Shown: piece after piece, positions 1 through 14,670 of the stretch
How positions within the stretch are numbered: position 1 is the stretch's first letter
How the letters are laid out: each line of letters starts with the position of its first letter
Assembly (NCBI RefSeq): GCF_030848805.1
Contig: NC_092359.1
Location: 4,887,001-4,951,000 of the forward strand
Reading direction: 5' to 3'
Source of the DNA: Temnothorax longispinosus
Taxonomy: Eukaryota > Arthropoda > Insecta > Hymenoptera > Formicidae
DNA: 64,000 bases
Notes under the pieces: generated by a model
Told to the model about the DNA's origin: nothing
What the model saw: the letters and a program-made list of their open reading frames with translations, nothing else
The model's database searches: none
Position numbers and translations under genes: made by a program

Positions 1-35
1 TTATTAATTTTTATTAATTTTTATTAATTTTTATT
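1..35. repeat. 10-bp AT tandem repeat (TTATTAATTT)n
   Basis: Three perfect TTATTAATTT units plus TTATT open the window, so the array may extend upstream. The period equals one helical turn. Confidence 0.9.
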
Positions 36-3001
36 GCGCGATAGTCAGACGAATTCAGTGTGTTAAATAACTTACAATTAGATTAATGCACGCCAACTGG
101 CATCCAGATATATTTAGCGATAAAAGTTTGTATGAGACAAGCATTAGTAATTTTATCGCATTTGTACTTGTTGAATTCTCTATCGGAGAGATGTACCGGG
201 CACACTCAAGATAAATCGTCGTCTATATTCTCTTTGTCGAGTAATTACATCTGCTCTGACTTGTGGCATGCTGCGCAGTGATACGCTAATGTTACGTAAC
301 CAGCAAGAAAGACTACTGTCCTATTTGTCTGTACGACGTATCCCATGTTGGCGACGGTCCTTCTTCGTCTTGAATTCGCCGGAGGCTACCTCACAAAAAG
401 CAAGAGATTCGTAGACGGTGTGTGTAAAGAGAAAAACAGCGTGTACGTTGATACACGTAGCGTGGAGCGAGATAGGTCAAAGATCCGAGGAAGATGCGGC
501 TGAGACGTAGACGAACGTTGTAGGTAGCTACCAGGTAGCACATCTTCCCGCTTGCACAGCTTGAACTACGTGCGCAAATCTACAAACGAGTAGACGTATA
601 CAAACCAGAGCATACGCTCACGCACCGAGCTGACGCTATTCCGCCGGCAATGCTTCTGCATTATAATGTTTGCGCCCTTGTTTATTTTACCTTGTTTATG
701 CTGTTGTGGTCCGTAGAGGAGTGCCTGGCATTATTTTGCACGAGAGATAACTAATATTACTCCCTTGCTCTCCTTTTCTCTCTTTCTTCTCGACATCAAT
801 CTTCTTAATACTCTTTCGCTGCGCTATCTAACTTTTCGTTATTCCTCTTCGTTAGATGTCTCTCTCCATTTCGCAGATACAAACCGGTGTATACGTATAC
901 AATGCTGCAAAAAAAATATTGATTAGAATTTTTGCAATTATAATAGGTAGCAATTTTAGAAGAATCTACTGAGTAGACTTTGTCGAAGCTGAAAAGCTAC
1001 TTTCCTCTCTAAGTATAAGACGACATTCTTCTCGGTGAAAATTTAAAATTCCCGTTGATCCGTCGGGAAATTCCTTTCCTTCCCGTGAGGTATGTTGCTT
1101 CCTTCGTCGCGTTCATCGTGCCTCAGTGAAATGAGAAAGAAGAAACATTTTGAAATGCATTGAACGTCACGTACGAAGACAAATGTTACATTGTTAAGTC
1201 TGTTCCAAGTCAATGTCGGCAAATCAACAGTTTTTCCGTCATATTTTATCGGGACAAAATTTCGATTCATAAATTTTCCACGTGATATAATATACATAGA
1301 ATGACTCACATTAAAAGCACAAAAAGATACATAAATTGTATTTGTTTCACATCGCGGATGCGCATCATGGTAAAGGACACACGATTACATTTACAAACGT
1401 GAAAATGATAGCACGATAATTTTTGTTTCTCCAAATGCGTTGTCGCCATAACTCAACGATGCGGGATACGATCGTGTATCCAGTGCGCCATTAGTTCCCG
1501 AGTGTCTAAACACTTTGGGACACAGTGGTAAATGGCAGACGGTAGTATAGCGCAATGGATCGTTTAACTAGGGTTTATCGGTAAGTAAGCAAGATCCACA
1601 TTAATATTTCATTCACTAATGCGCGACGTTAGTCGAGGTTCTCTCCGTTCTACCACATGTAATTTAGATTTATAGCAGTAATGTTATTTTCTTTCTAAGC
1701 AATCGGGAAAGCTTATAATCTTTTTTTCTAGTCGAAAGATTTTGGGATTTTAATAACATTCTAGTGATATTTAGAATATTTTTTATTTTGTTCTTGAAAT
1801 TTATTATTTTGTCAAATATATTCTTTTTTTTATCGCTGTTTTTTTTAATTTATATGATAAATCGGTTAGAAAGTTTGCTAGGTCTGTCACGTAATTGTGA
1901 ATTTATAGAGTATTCTTTATCGATCCCAGCGGCATCTTCGATTCTACCCCCTTTTCCGTATTAACGCAGTAATGTTCGTTCCAATCTTCTTTGGCGCAAC
2001 CGACTTTTTCAGTCCGGCAGCACTTATTTAGCCGAGACTTAACGTGGATTAATGCGTCCCTTACGGGGACGATGCTCTGTATCCGTGGAATCCCCGCGTG
2101 GCCTTTTAGTTGACTTCCGTAGACGGTCGTGCACGCGACGACGTAAATTTTCGGAAGTTTCTCTCTCAGTTAAGATTTACCAGACCCATCGGATCACGTC
2201 GGCGTGTCTCCATAGTTGCCGCTCCGAACTTCTTCCGTATCATTTACAGAAGTATCGTTCAAACGGCGATTCGAATGTCGTCTTCTGACATGCATCATCC
2301 ACCGGCCCCGTTGCCATCGCGGACGTATCTGCGAACTTTTGGTGACTTCCGTTAGAATTCTTTTTACGTAACTGCGTGCGAGGACTGACATAAATTCTCG
2401 GGCAAGTTTCTGCGCGTACATCCAGTAGCATCGGTGTTTTCGCAGGAACTTTTTTCTGGATTTTCTCGGTCCGTACGGACGAAACTGATGCGAGTTTCAT
2501 TCGCAGGCCTGTCGACCGTTGTTCGAGACTCTTCAGGCACTCTTACCCTCGAATATCTTCTTTCGGGGTACGTTTCAGACTGAAACGTTGAGAAGGCGAG
2601 AAAAGTACGGGAGAAGTGGTCGTTGTTTGCCGGAAAATGGAACGTTTCGTTCTGAGTGAACTACGTAATAGTGTTCTAGCGTTTACAACTTCGCTCGCTA
2701 TCTTGGTTTTTACTCTACCGTTTTACTGATTTTTTCCAGCATCGTAAGTCATGTGTATATCACATGCTTACTCTTTTTTATTAAACGTACGATTATTTAA
2801 TCTGTTTTTCATGGTTTAAATTGGATGTCCGGAATGGAAAACTAAATATTATCGAAACGGTTATGTCACGAGTAAAATTGTTCAATAGTTGTTTGAGAAT
2901 CGACCCTCAAAATGTTCTGCAACTTTAAATTTAATCGATATTAAATTTACGTAATTTTGCTAACAATCTTAATCCATTAGAAACGAGAGGTCATTTTATG
3001 T

Positions 3002-3040
3002 TCACACATACACATGCAGTATGCACACACACACATACAT
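3002..3040. repeat. Imperfect (CA)n microsatellite
   Basis: Alternating CA/TA dinucleotides with a central ATGCAGTATGCA interruption. This is a purine-pyrimidine alternating tract. Confidence 0.8.
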
Positions 3041-5001
3041 AGAGATAGAACGTACTTTTGCACCTGTACATTATCGCGTGCATTATCGTGAACCAATCTT
3101 CATTCTCTCTGTTACCGTTAAACCATCTGCGGAATTTTAACGTAATGTTACGATTAGAATTTACTACTGCCAATGAAGAATTTTGCTATGACGCAGATCG
3201 ACGAAACGAATTGATTCCTGCGTATTTCTATTTGCATTTTTTCTTTTTCTTTACTTCTCTGTTTCTATATCTGTTTGTCGTAAGGACATTCGGATAAGGT
3301 ATTCTTCGAATACAGTAGTGCACCCGTATCGGAAATGAAATGAGTAGGAAAATCGAGTGAATTGAATTTGAATTCACTTTTCGTTAAATTATTCGTATCG
3401 TCGCAGTCAAGTGATCAGTGCCGTAAAACTGAACCGGCTTTGTAAGTCATAAACAAAATTGAGGTTCATGGCTGCATCTAATGTCTTATACACATGAAAA
3501 ATTGAGAGATTTTTTTAGCTTACATTTATTAGCGATATGAATTTATATAAGTAAGTTTTCAACATTCATACTGATTAGATTGAAGTTATGATATTGAATG
3601 ATGTTATTAGTCGCTAAAGTTTTCGTAACAGGAACAGAGAAAGATAGCGGTAATATGGTATGCCAACTCTTATGGATGGTACCATATATCTTTGCTCGAA
3701 TGATTAAGGAGTCACAATATCTGAGAAATTCTACTTGTAATATTCCGTATTTGACAAACAGGATAACTATATATTGTTGTCAAGAGACACGGTAGTGTCT
3801 CGCGTCAAGTACACGCGCAGCGCGAGACCGCCGTGACTCTTTTACGCACGAGTTGCATATTTATTAATCGAATACATTATTTTTAAGTGATGTTTTTTTA
3901 AGTAAGAATTTAATTGGTGTAATATAGGCTAACATACAAATTTTAGTAATCGTTTGACGAGAAGATTTAACAATAAAAATATTCTGTTAAATGTATGACC
4001 GTAATTATTTATCTAATAGTCTTAATTAAACTGAATTTTTTCTTCTTTTATTTTTTACAAGTTTTACGCAAACGCAATAAACGATTTTGTCTATTTTTAC
4101 TTTTTGTTTTATTACTTTTCGTACATTACGTCTTACAATAGTCGAGGTTACACGAATAACGATTTAAGGATGTCTCCTGGTTACGCTTCTCATCCCCTGA
4201 TTTCTGAAACAAGATAGTCTTCTCGAATTGTAGAAATCTGGCCATGTTCGGCCTTTTTTCCAGATATAACTCTGCCGTTGTGGATGGACGAGGAGACCGT
4301 TCCTTTTTCTCGTTTTTTTCCCCCGTAGTTCCTCCGCCGTGTCTTCTTCTTTTCGCCCCGTCTTTCCATCTCGGCGAAGAAACAGAGGGATGCGTTTATC
4401 TCTGATGAATTTATGCCTCTTTTTATAAGGACACGCCGCGTTTCCGTTCGCCGAAACCTCACTACACACTTATCCCGCGCCATCCTCCGACTAGTTGAAG
4501 TATCCGGGCTTCATTTCTTTATGCCAGACTATCGTTGTTTATTCGTGTTCCGTGAGGCGGATCGCGATTTCGAGATAAAGGCTCGGGAAGCCGGATAAAG
4601 CTGGTCCGCGGGATCAGGAAACTCCCTGTTTTTCAGCGGATTCTTAAAGGGGTGAATTTATTATGGGCGTCACTCTTGGCTCGGTCTTGGCCAGCTTGAT
4701 ACGTGATGTACGAGATTGCTTCCGCGAAAATTGCTTCCGGATATAGGAGCTCGGGATTTCGTAGCTAAAATGACGACCTATGTGGACTCCTTGATAAATT
4801 GACGTTAATAATCAACGTACCGAATGCAGAACGCGGATTTACGGATGGTTTTAAAATTAAGAATTAATATTCGTTTACAAGTTTCATCTTTGCATTAGTA
4901 TGCGCAAGTAATTGTTACCGCGTCGAAAATTCTGCAAATGAGTTACCGCGTTATCGTTTTATCATTTCCTCAATTAAAACTCGTGGGTATGGTATTCTCA
5001 C

Positions 5002-5023
5002 AGAGAGAGAGAGAGAGAGAGAG
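5002..5023. repeat. (AG)11 microsatellite
   Basis: Uninterrupted AG dinucleotides. Confidence 0.95.
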
Positions 5024-8000
5024 CTTTTATCGGGTCAGCCGTCGAATGGCTGCATAATATCTCGGAAATTTACATAATGCCGATAGCGGCTGCGAGCGAG
5101 CCTCTTCTTTTATATTACTGCATGCCTTTCTTCTAGCAAGCTGCCGTAAATGGAGCTGAAGTTTCGCGTGTCGCCAATTTAGGACTACGTCCCATTATCG
5201 ATAGTTTGCAGTCTGTAATTAGTGGAAGCGTCGTTATCTTTGGTCCTGCCAGGCCGTTACGCCCTCTCGAAGACGAGGTCGGTACGGTGACTAACAGGAA
5301 TTTTAGATTAAAGATGTCCCGTAGTCAAACTAGTTAATAAAAAGATTAATGCGCGCGTAGTAGCTGAAGGCAGACGCGGAGTTTATATTAGCTTTGCGAG
5401 AAATCAATTTTCTCGTGCCTCTTAAATATTTTCTTTTCGATCTATAAATATCTTCGTTAATTACTTGGAAATTGTTTAGTGTCTTGCAAGTTTCCGGACT
5501 TACTCATTCACTCAGCAAGTGCGTATTTAAATATTATCAAGGAAAGTAACCATTAAGATATTACGTTTTTTTTTTTAATAATCTTATATTTTATCTCCTT
5601 TTTCTTTATCTCTTGTTCCATTGCTTTATTAATTATTCACGTAGGTTCTTCTACAAGATTTTTTAACGGTGAAACTTTCCGTTTTTCTGCGGATGTTATC
5701 TCATGTCCATGATACGAGGCAAATAACATTTTCGGGTACACCCGGTCGGAAGTGTCGTTCAATCTACCCTCGGTTAGATCGAGCTTCTCTCGACTCCTCC
5801 GAAACAAAGGATGCGCTCAGCGGCTTAGTGTGTTTCGCGTCTTAAAGAAATACATCCGCGGATATATACGATTTCTATGAGAATGGTTAGCCTTCTCAAA
5901 TGCAATTCGAGAGTATACGCTGCATCGTCAGCATTGCTTCGTTTTCCAGTCGATACGACCGCGGCCTGAAACGATGACGACGACGAAGACGACGGCGGGG
6001 ACCAATAGCAGATGGCATTCCATTCGGTCAGTCACGTACCACGTCCAGTACGAGGTATTCTCGTTGATTCGGATCGTGGAAAGAGCCCGATTGGCGTTCA
6101 AGCGCAACCGTTACCGCGCTGTCGGAATTACGGTCTGAGAGCCGTTCCGGGGCTCCTGCCACACGTTCGTAACAATAATGGTAATGATATCAACCATGTG
6201 CCGCGGCGTATGGCGCGATGTCACGGGTCGCGACTCGCGACACCGTGTGGCGAATGTCTTTCGGATTAGGAGAATTGGATAATGTCAAGCGATCCGGCCT
6301 CATAAACGACTTCGAGCTGTATCTATATAATTTACAATTAGAGTAGCTTCGTAGCGTCAAGTATTCGACTGTGCGTTTGTGTGTGGCGTGATGTATGAAT
6401 GTGTCGATATTATACTGCGAGAGAAATTTGATCGAATATCTTCCTCGGTTATCGCGACATAGCTCGGTGTGCAGCACAGCTCGATGATGTGCGCATATGC
6501 GTTTGATATTAAAAATTATTATTTCTCGTAATGGTATGCGGTGGTTCTCTTTCCACAGTGCAATTATCGGTTATCGACTAAGGGTCGAGTCGATTTGATC
6601 TCCGCGGTTAATTTCTACGCTTGTGCTCGGTGTATACGTATGCTTGCTCCATTTTTTCTTCTCTCGATAGAGCACAGCGCGTTATGGGCGCGTGCAAACA
6701 TACTGGATGAAGATTGCACCTTCAGCTTCGTGTTCGAGTTTGCTCTCCGGGTCTGCACGAACACGTACATTCCTGACGAGTTTGCACTTGTTCAACAGCG
6801 GCCAAGAGTGATGCACAATTGCGCTATAGCGTCACCGGTAGAGTTTTCCTGCTAATTACGTCGAATGTTAGCCTAGTCCGGTAATGCACGCGTGCAAGCT
6901 CGAAATAATCTGCCAACTTTCCAACGTTGCTCGTTTGCATTCTACGATCCATTCATTCTGCACCGCAGCCGCGTTTGCTTTCGTCGTGGAAAATCGCGGA
7001 TCGGTGGGTCGCTCAAAGTGAACTGTTGCGCGCTCCCAATTTGCAGTTACCGAGATTTAGGATTCCACGAGAGTCATGGGACGATGCCTGACGGTGTTGA
7101 CGCATACGAGGATCGACGAATTTATTTCAGGCTAATTAAATCGCTGATTTTCCGGCAAGAGCACAGTGAAGTTAAACCGCAAAGTTAATCTCGTGAAAAA
7201 TGTAGAAAAGGAACGTTGTTATTTCACACTTATGACAATTCACGTTATTTTATGTAATGCATATAATGATATATATATATTTTGTTGGGACGATTAACGC
7301 GTAATGTTTTAAGATATAATTATTTTGCATCACAAATTCGTATTTTTTTTTTAGAATAAATTAGACTGCAATTCAAATTCGCATTCTCGTTGAATCGATC
7401 GATTCCGCAAACGTAATGTTTCGAATCCAACGTGAAAATTATAATACGCCATGTGCGACGCGCATTTACGTTTCGCGAGGGAATTACTCTCAATTGTTAT
7501 AGATAATTCTATTTGCTAGTTACATTGTCCGAGCAGTACTAATGAGATGGGCGAATCGAAATATGTTTCGGTAACAAATTGTACGCTCGCAGTAACCGTA
7601 TTACGAAATTATCGCGAAGGTAAATCAGACGGCGTTGTATCGTACACTGTAAACGTGTCGTATCCAACGTCGTTTGCGTTTCGTTTGCACCCAGACTGAC
7701 GCTGATTTAGAGGCGCGCGTCGTACCGTTGCGAAGTACTTCTCTTTATCTTAATACCGTAGCCGGTAATCCCCGTTGCGCGCACACCGATCTTCGGGCTC
7801 TCGTCCATTGTTGCGATCGAACAAATAGCTTCCTGATGCCACGCGATCCATTCAGCTTAGCCCAATTCGCTCGAATGGGCCCCGGAGTTCCTCTCGGCGC
7901 GGCGATACGAATGGGAATTGCTTACCGCATTCGCAGGAACGACGCCAGCGGTCGCATAGAGGCGCACGTTAAAATCGGGATGTAATTGTCGTCGAATTCA

Positions 8001-11000
8001 ACCGCGTACATTCGCGTCGTCATTTGTTCATTCGTTAGAATCCCCGGTCTCTCCGGTGTCGCGCGCAATTTCCCGATCTCGGACGTGGCCGAACTACCGT
8101 TTCTCGTTCAACAGAATCATCGGACAAGCTGAATTTTCGCCTTTAAATTGAATCGGACACGCGCAGTAATCAAGCGAATTAAAGATGGAATTACAATTTT
8201 TCATATCTCGTCATTGTAAGATTTTATTCCAGTATTGAAATTAGTTGATTTTACTGAAATGATAATTACGAGAAAATATTCATATTTTAATTTATAATTA
8301 AAAATACAATCGATTTTTCGTTGATTCCGATTTTATTTTAAAGTAAATGAAAATTTTTCTTTCATTCGTACAAAACGTAGTATCAGCTGGTTACGAATTT
8401 ATATCTTGATGTTTATCAAAGTAAAAATCTTTAAAAAGCATGATTTTAGTGATATTTTTGAGATCAAATTTAGAAGCGAAAGAGAGATTGAAGATAACTT
8501 TGCGATAGGGCAAAAAATACACATGTGTAAAATAGAGGAAAGATCTCTCGTGAAATGTAAGATAAAAAGAATCCAAAGAAGAGAAAGAGAGAGAGAAAGA
8601 CTGGTCTCGAAGGCCCCAGTCACGTGGAGGTTTAATCCTGTGCAATAAACTGGCCCGTCACCCCGTGGACTGCTGGTATACCTGCGTCACTATCCGTTAC
8701 GTCCGTCGTTCCATCAAGCAGAGCCACCGTTATCTTCTTCCACCTACTCCCGTCTCTACATCTCCTTGCACTTTGCACCCTGTTGCGACGAATCAGTAGA
8801 TCCGTCGGTACCACGCATGTATCCTTCGGGTTCCTCGGATTACCTTCGCATTCCGATTGTTTCTCGCTAAAACAGACCACCGAGGTTTTGCTGTAATATT
8901 TATTTGATTATTTGATATCTTTAGAAACTCCAATTTTTATTTCTTATGAAAGATAGTTGAGCGGTGTAATTTGTATGAAGTTATTTTAGAACATCATTAA
9001 CGGAATATAATTGTGAAAAGATGCTGTAAGAATTTTTTAGACGTGAATTTTTTCCACGTAAAGTTACGTTTCTTGCAGAATAATAGAACATCGAAGATCA
9101 AATAATACTTCTGTCAATATTCTATGTTTAAAATCTCATAAGTTTGAAAATAAATATCTGATTTTTCTTAATACAGAATATGTCTAAAAATCTTTTTAGA
9201 CAGATTCTAGATCTTAAAAGTTGATGCAAAGACAGAGAGGGAAATACTAACAATATTTGAATTAACACTTGATGAGATTAACTTGCTTCTAGATAGATCC
9301 TAATTGGAATAAGATTAGCAGTACAATACTATCCAAATATAATTTCGCTAATTGCACGTTGAAAGCAGTTGTCACCATAGTGTAGCGTTACGAATCGCTA
9401 GAATTTAGCCTTGTAATGTTATAGCTTCGAGCTTCTGTAATGGCGTAACCCATTCTCCCTTGGATACAAGGCATGGTTTACTATTGCTTTGCTGCACATA
9501 GGATTATCGGGTTACATTAATAATGCGTAGCAGCATGAGCGAATTGCGGTTATGTAGAATTGATACGGATGCTTCACTTATCTTTTAATTTTTGTTACCA
9601 TAACAGAATCATGCTTTTTATGTTTAACTCCATATGGAACAGTATAAAAGTAGCTTTTTCTAAATTCATAATGAAGGGATTAAAAGTCAGATTTTATCCA
9701 ATTTCGAATTTTTTAATTACACTTGATTATCCTCTCTTTCGATTATCAAAAAACAGTAGTTCAACGGCTATAATTGTGATTAAATTTTATTAATATTTAT
9801 TAATATAGTAAAACGGCGGTGCACTTTAAATTTCGATTCGTCTTGCGTATCGATTTACATGAACACTAGATTAAAATGATAAAAAATCATGTACATTGCA
9901 TTATGTAATTCAATCACGGTCGGAAATAAATACCATCGAAAATTTTGCAATTTTGTGGAGGTGATTATTCCCTCAGTCGTCGCACCACCGGTGCAATATC
10001 GTTATCGAGATTATTGTATCTTAATAAACTACAGAAGTATCTTAGACAAGAAAGGGAGAGAGAAAGAATCGCTTCTTTTTTATTCTTTTTCCGCTCGTTT
10101 CGCCACTGTTACGCTGGCTCGTCTGCGACAGCGGTCGGCGAGTGCGCCGGGCGTATTTAATTCTCAAGAAAATGGTCTGATCGTTTGTCACGTCACCTGA
10201 CATTTCCTAAGTCGCTAGAAATGTATCCGGCGAAAATAATGAAACCTCTATTTCATCTCTTTTTATTTCATTTCGCCTCGTCGCACCGGCTCGTCTCATT
10301 TGATCTATCATTGGGGTCCGAGATATTTTGGGAAACATGATAATCCTGTCCCCAATTAGGGTGACACAGATATGCATCAAAAGAATTAATCTTGATCTTC
10401 TCTTTATAAAATTAAAATAATCTGTTCTCGTATTTTTCTCCCTCATTTATTTTGAGATGGGATTGTATTTAATTATTGTATGTATTTAGTTAACACAGAG
10501 TGAGTTGTTTTTTAATAAAAATGTTGAGATACCAACAGTATAGAAATTATAGATAATAATCAAAGATAATTATATTATTCTGTAAATGAAGTTTATTTTA
10601 TCATTTAAAGATGAATCTATGAAGCTTATCGTTTTTTAACTACAATATAAAAAAATTAATATTTTCTTTTGTTATTCTAACGTTTCTAACTTAGCGCGAC
10701 AAATAATACAAGTTCGTATTTTTTTTCAGTTCTAACTTTGTTTGGCAAGTTTCTATTACATGCAATATATCAGATTATTGTTGTTTTGCAGAATAAAAAT
10801 GCAATGTTCATATAACGAAACGCAAAACGGTGCTTTCGATAATTCTCCGCGGGCTCTTTATGTTTACGTGACGCATCATGCCGAGCAAATGTTAAATTTT
10901 ACCGTATTTGTCGTCATTAAGCTATTACGTTCCAACACTGGAGTTTCGCGACTGGTAATGTTTTCTACTCGACATATATGAGGAAAAGTGGATATAAAAT

Positions 11001-12368
11001 ACCGGCTATTTACTCTACCGGAAATTTAATCTTCCCACTGCCTGCGCTTATGGTTAACAAATATTAAAACTCTTTTATCTGAAAATTCCATCAAGAATAT
11101 TGCAGAGTTTTTATTGTTATACACATAAATTTATGGAAATACCTTTTTTCTTTTAATAAATGAATGTTGGTATACCAATCTGTAATTGTCCTCTATAAAG
11201 ATAAAAAAGATTGAGACTAAACGTCGTAAAGTACATTACAAATAGCCGATTGCGACTTGATATCGCAGCTCGGACGTACGTGATTGCGAGTAGTGCACAA
11301 AGCGATACCATTCCGTTGGCATTCGATAGTTTCGTTTTGTCATCTGGTTTCCAAAAAGTTACCGACATTGTCGCTTTATCGCTGGTTTATGGACGCTTTT
11401 ACGTCCGATATGCCGGAGATTGGTTCTTCGTCCTTATCGAGAGATAGTGGGACGAGGATAGACCGTCATAGAGATGCAGCGAACAGACTGCAGTCCTGCC
11501 GGAATCACTCGGCGATCCGATTTGGCAGTTTCGTGGGGAAATGGGAATTCCAATAACCGTCGTCTTACAATACTGACATACTGAGAGAAGTCACTCGGTC
11601 TTAATGCATCATAATTTTTAGATTTGTCAGTTTTTTCATCGAAGAACTTGCCCGTTTTCCGTGACCTCTTCTCTCCGCTTCTGGCCAATTGTAATTGTTA
11701 GAAAAGCATCCTCGCTTTCTTATGCGAAAGCAGATGCTCGCTCTTTTAGTTACGCAAAGCAAAAAGATAGTTATTGCTTCGTAGAGAAGAGTAAGAGCTT
11801 TGTTTTTCGGTTGGCACACGTATGTAATAGTGGATATAAGCAGTAATACCAGGATGAAGGGAAATGAGAGAGAACGCGAGAGCATATGGGAGCAAACGCG
11901 TTCTAAGCTAGACATCTTGGCATGAACGCGTTGCATACTTTTCGCGTTATAATATTTATAGTAATTTTACTCTCCAGTTTGCATTGTTCCGTAATGGGCA
12001 ATATGCACTCTCCGAAATTAGTACATAGAACGCAAAAATATCTTGCCTTGCCGTACTCTTGGCTCGATATAATTTCCGTTTGCTCTTTGCCTTACCTCTT
12101 CTTTTTTTTTTCGCCTTGACTTTTCGTCGTGCTCCAACTTTCCCGACGTGACAATGCACCTGCTGACGGATAAATGTTTCACGCAATAGAGCTCTGTTGA
12201 AACTTTTATATTCCCGAAAACCATGTCACTCCCATTTTCATATTTTTCGCTCGAGTCAACGTGGACTACGTACCTTTTTTAGCACAATGTTAGATCGTGA
12301 ATACGGCTTGCGTCTATTTTTAGAATTTGTGTGCTGTTTTTCGAAAGATTGAACGAATCCATTTACAG

Positions 12369-12383
12369 CTCTCTCTCTCTCTC
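12369..12383. repeat. Short (CT)n microsatellite
   Basis: About seven CT units in non-coding DNA. Confidence 0.85.
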
Positions 12384-14458
12384 AGAACGATTCAGTCCAT
12401 TATTTTTCCTTAATAAGGTAATTCAGCGATCACTTTTCGAAAGCTCGACTGGACGAGACGAGGATAATCCTGACAGAGCAGGTTCTCAAGCATAAACAAA
12501 GCGATCCTGTCGCATCATTAGGGTGCTAGGTTTGAATAACGGTCGAACGGGGCCGTTTTACTGTCCGGTTCTAATTCGGTAACTCAATCTTTGTCAAGTA
12601 AATCAATTTGGGCGACGTTGGAGCCGCATCAGTTTACCGGCTCATTGCATCACCGGTCCCTTTTACCCTTTTGCTCGTTTACTCTTCCCTTTGGTCTGCT
12701 GTTGACCACCACCCAGCCAAAGCTGCCGGATTTTGCTGGCATTAGCGTTAGTCCTCATCTAATCAGAGACTTCGACAATCGCGGTTATACTGTAATTGTC
12801 CGAGTTTAACCTTCTCTTATTCTTTTCCGTACTTTTCAATTTTAATTAATTGCATAACGATGTAATACAATTAAAATATATTTTTATTTATAATTTTATA
12901 ACATAATTATTTAATGTGTGCACAATTATTAGAAATTAATTACTTACTGACTTGACTTATTTGAACATGAAATTTACAATAAAATTAACATAAGTATTTT
13001 TGTTCTTTTAATTTTTTAAATTATTTATCAATTAATTTTTGTCATTTTGTGAGAAATTTTATTAATTTAACCTAATGAGTTAGTTTTACTGAAGTTTCTC
13101 TCAATATGTAAAGTTTGATTTTATCATAATAATGACGGCAGTCATTAATTTAGATAGCGAGAACGATCGTCACGGAAATAAAAGGTCCTGATGATGTAAC
13201 GTTATTTACGCGTCGGTATCCTATCGTTTCTTCGTTCTTTTTATCAACCTGTTAGCTTCGCTCGAGATGAATCCATAAAGCACCTCTAGACAGAGGCTGC
13301 TGAGTGAAGCTGACGTGCGCGAAGGGTATTCTGGGTGATTTACGACGTTTAAAATTAACGGCGAGTCTCGCAAGGTAGGAGACGGTAGGAAACGACCATT
13401 TTCTGCTGTTGTCGGTACTTTTCTTGCTGCTCGAAATGTCACGCAGTTCCCGGCTCTCTAATTGAAAATAAGCGAGCCGAAAAACGTACATTTCTTTGTT
13501 TTCTATATAACTCGCTGCTAATTATGATTCGCGCGAGAGATAAAGAAAATGTTGCAATTTTGAAGCAATAACGTTTAATCTTGTTAGATTTTAGAAAAAA
13601 ATCAAATAAAAAACATTATTTGAGCATGGAAACTTGCACTTGTTTAATGAAGGTGAAAGTATATTTAATTTTTTTTTAAGTATTACGTTAAACCAAGAAA
13701 AATGTATCTACATTGTTTTTAGAATTGATCTAGAATTCTGTATATGTAACTCGAGATTTTTCTTTTCTTTGTTTTTTCCTGCAAGATTACGATAATGTGT
13801 ATACTGTGATAACTTGGGCATCGATGTCAATTTGATCGGCGATATATACGTTGTATGTGTAAGTTAATGTTATAGACAAGATATTGACGCGCGACACGCG
13901 GTTAAATGCAACCGTATCGTCGTACACGCGCCGGAAAGAGGATAAAAGAAATAGGGGATGATCGATGGGCGAGGTGCGATCGCAGTGAGCGTACCATGTG
14001 GGGTTAACGAAACGAGAGTAACCCCCGGGCAATTACACCAGTTAACTCGAGCAAAAGCGTTAGCCCAATAAGCCCGTTGATTGTCTCGAGTTATCCCGGA
14101 CTACTCCCGCAGGGGACGGGTTTATCAATTTTTATGACCTGGCCGTGGAGGCAGTAATATCTGGCAACCTGATACAGTTGTGTAATAGGACCGCCAATGA
14201 CCGGAACCCCGCCTCGTTTTGTCGAACCAGTATTCAGGAGCGAATAATACAGTATACTTCCAACGAAACGTTTCCTAGGCCATAATAGGCGCTCACGCCT
14301 CACCATTTACATTCTTCGCATCAATTTCTGCGATGCTTTAGTTACATGTCATTGTTTGCGTGGTAAAGGCTGTTATTCTTCGAAGTAGCGAGAAGTCGAG
14401 ATGTCGAATATCACGTTGCTGTGTAACAATCTAACCACCGTAGTATGCAGTTATATGA

Positions 14459-14670
14459 TTTTTTGATATGACGAGGAAAAGAGATATTTTTTAAATTCAT
14501 TAGGGTTTTTTGATATGATGAAAAAAGAGATTTTTAAAATTTATTAGGGGGACACTACAATAATGATTTCATACCTTTTCTTCTTTTTCTGAATTAAAAA
14601 GAGATTTTTTAAATTTATTAGGGAGACATTACAATAATGATTTTTACTTTTTTTTTCTTTTCTGAATTAA
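14459..14670. repeat. Degenerate tandem repeat, about 45-72 bp units
   Basis: The core AAGAGATTTTT-AAATTTATTAGGG occurs three times (about 14478, 14525 and 14598). The last two copies share a longer unit running through GACA(C/T)TACAATAATGATTT and TTTTCTGAATTAA. The first two share TTTTTTGATATGA instead. Confidence 0.85.

Larger units (their letters stand above)
1..8000. other. Non-coding segment, mixed composition
   Basis: No gene recognised. It starts inside a 10-bp AT tandem repeat. AT-rich stretches at about 1700-1860, 2740-3000 and 3840-4130 alternate with CpG-rich stretches at about 5750-6300, 6840-7190 and 7640-8000. A 12-bp palindrome GTATACGTATAC lies at 889-900. A short GAC run is at 5972-5996. 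Open frames here are below 105 codons and look like chance products. Confidence 0.6.

Noticed and set aside
5995..6005. GGGGACCAA, resembling part of the complement of mir-133.
   Set aside because: The flanking GTTGAA and AGCTGGT portions are missing and the area is a GAC repeat.
7427..7437. GTTTCGAATCC, similar to a tRNA B box.
   Set aside because: No A box at the right distance and no acceptor stem.
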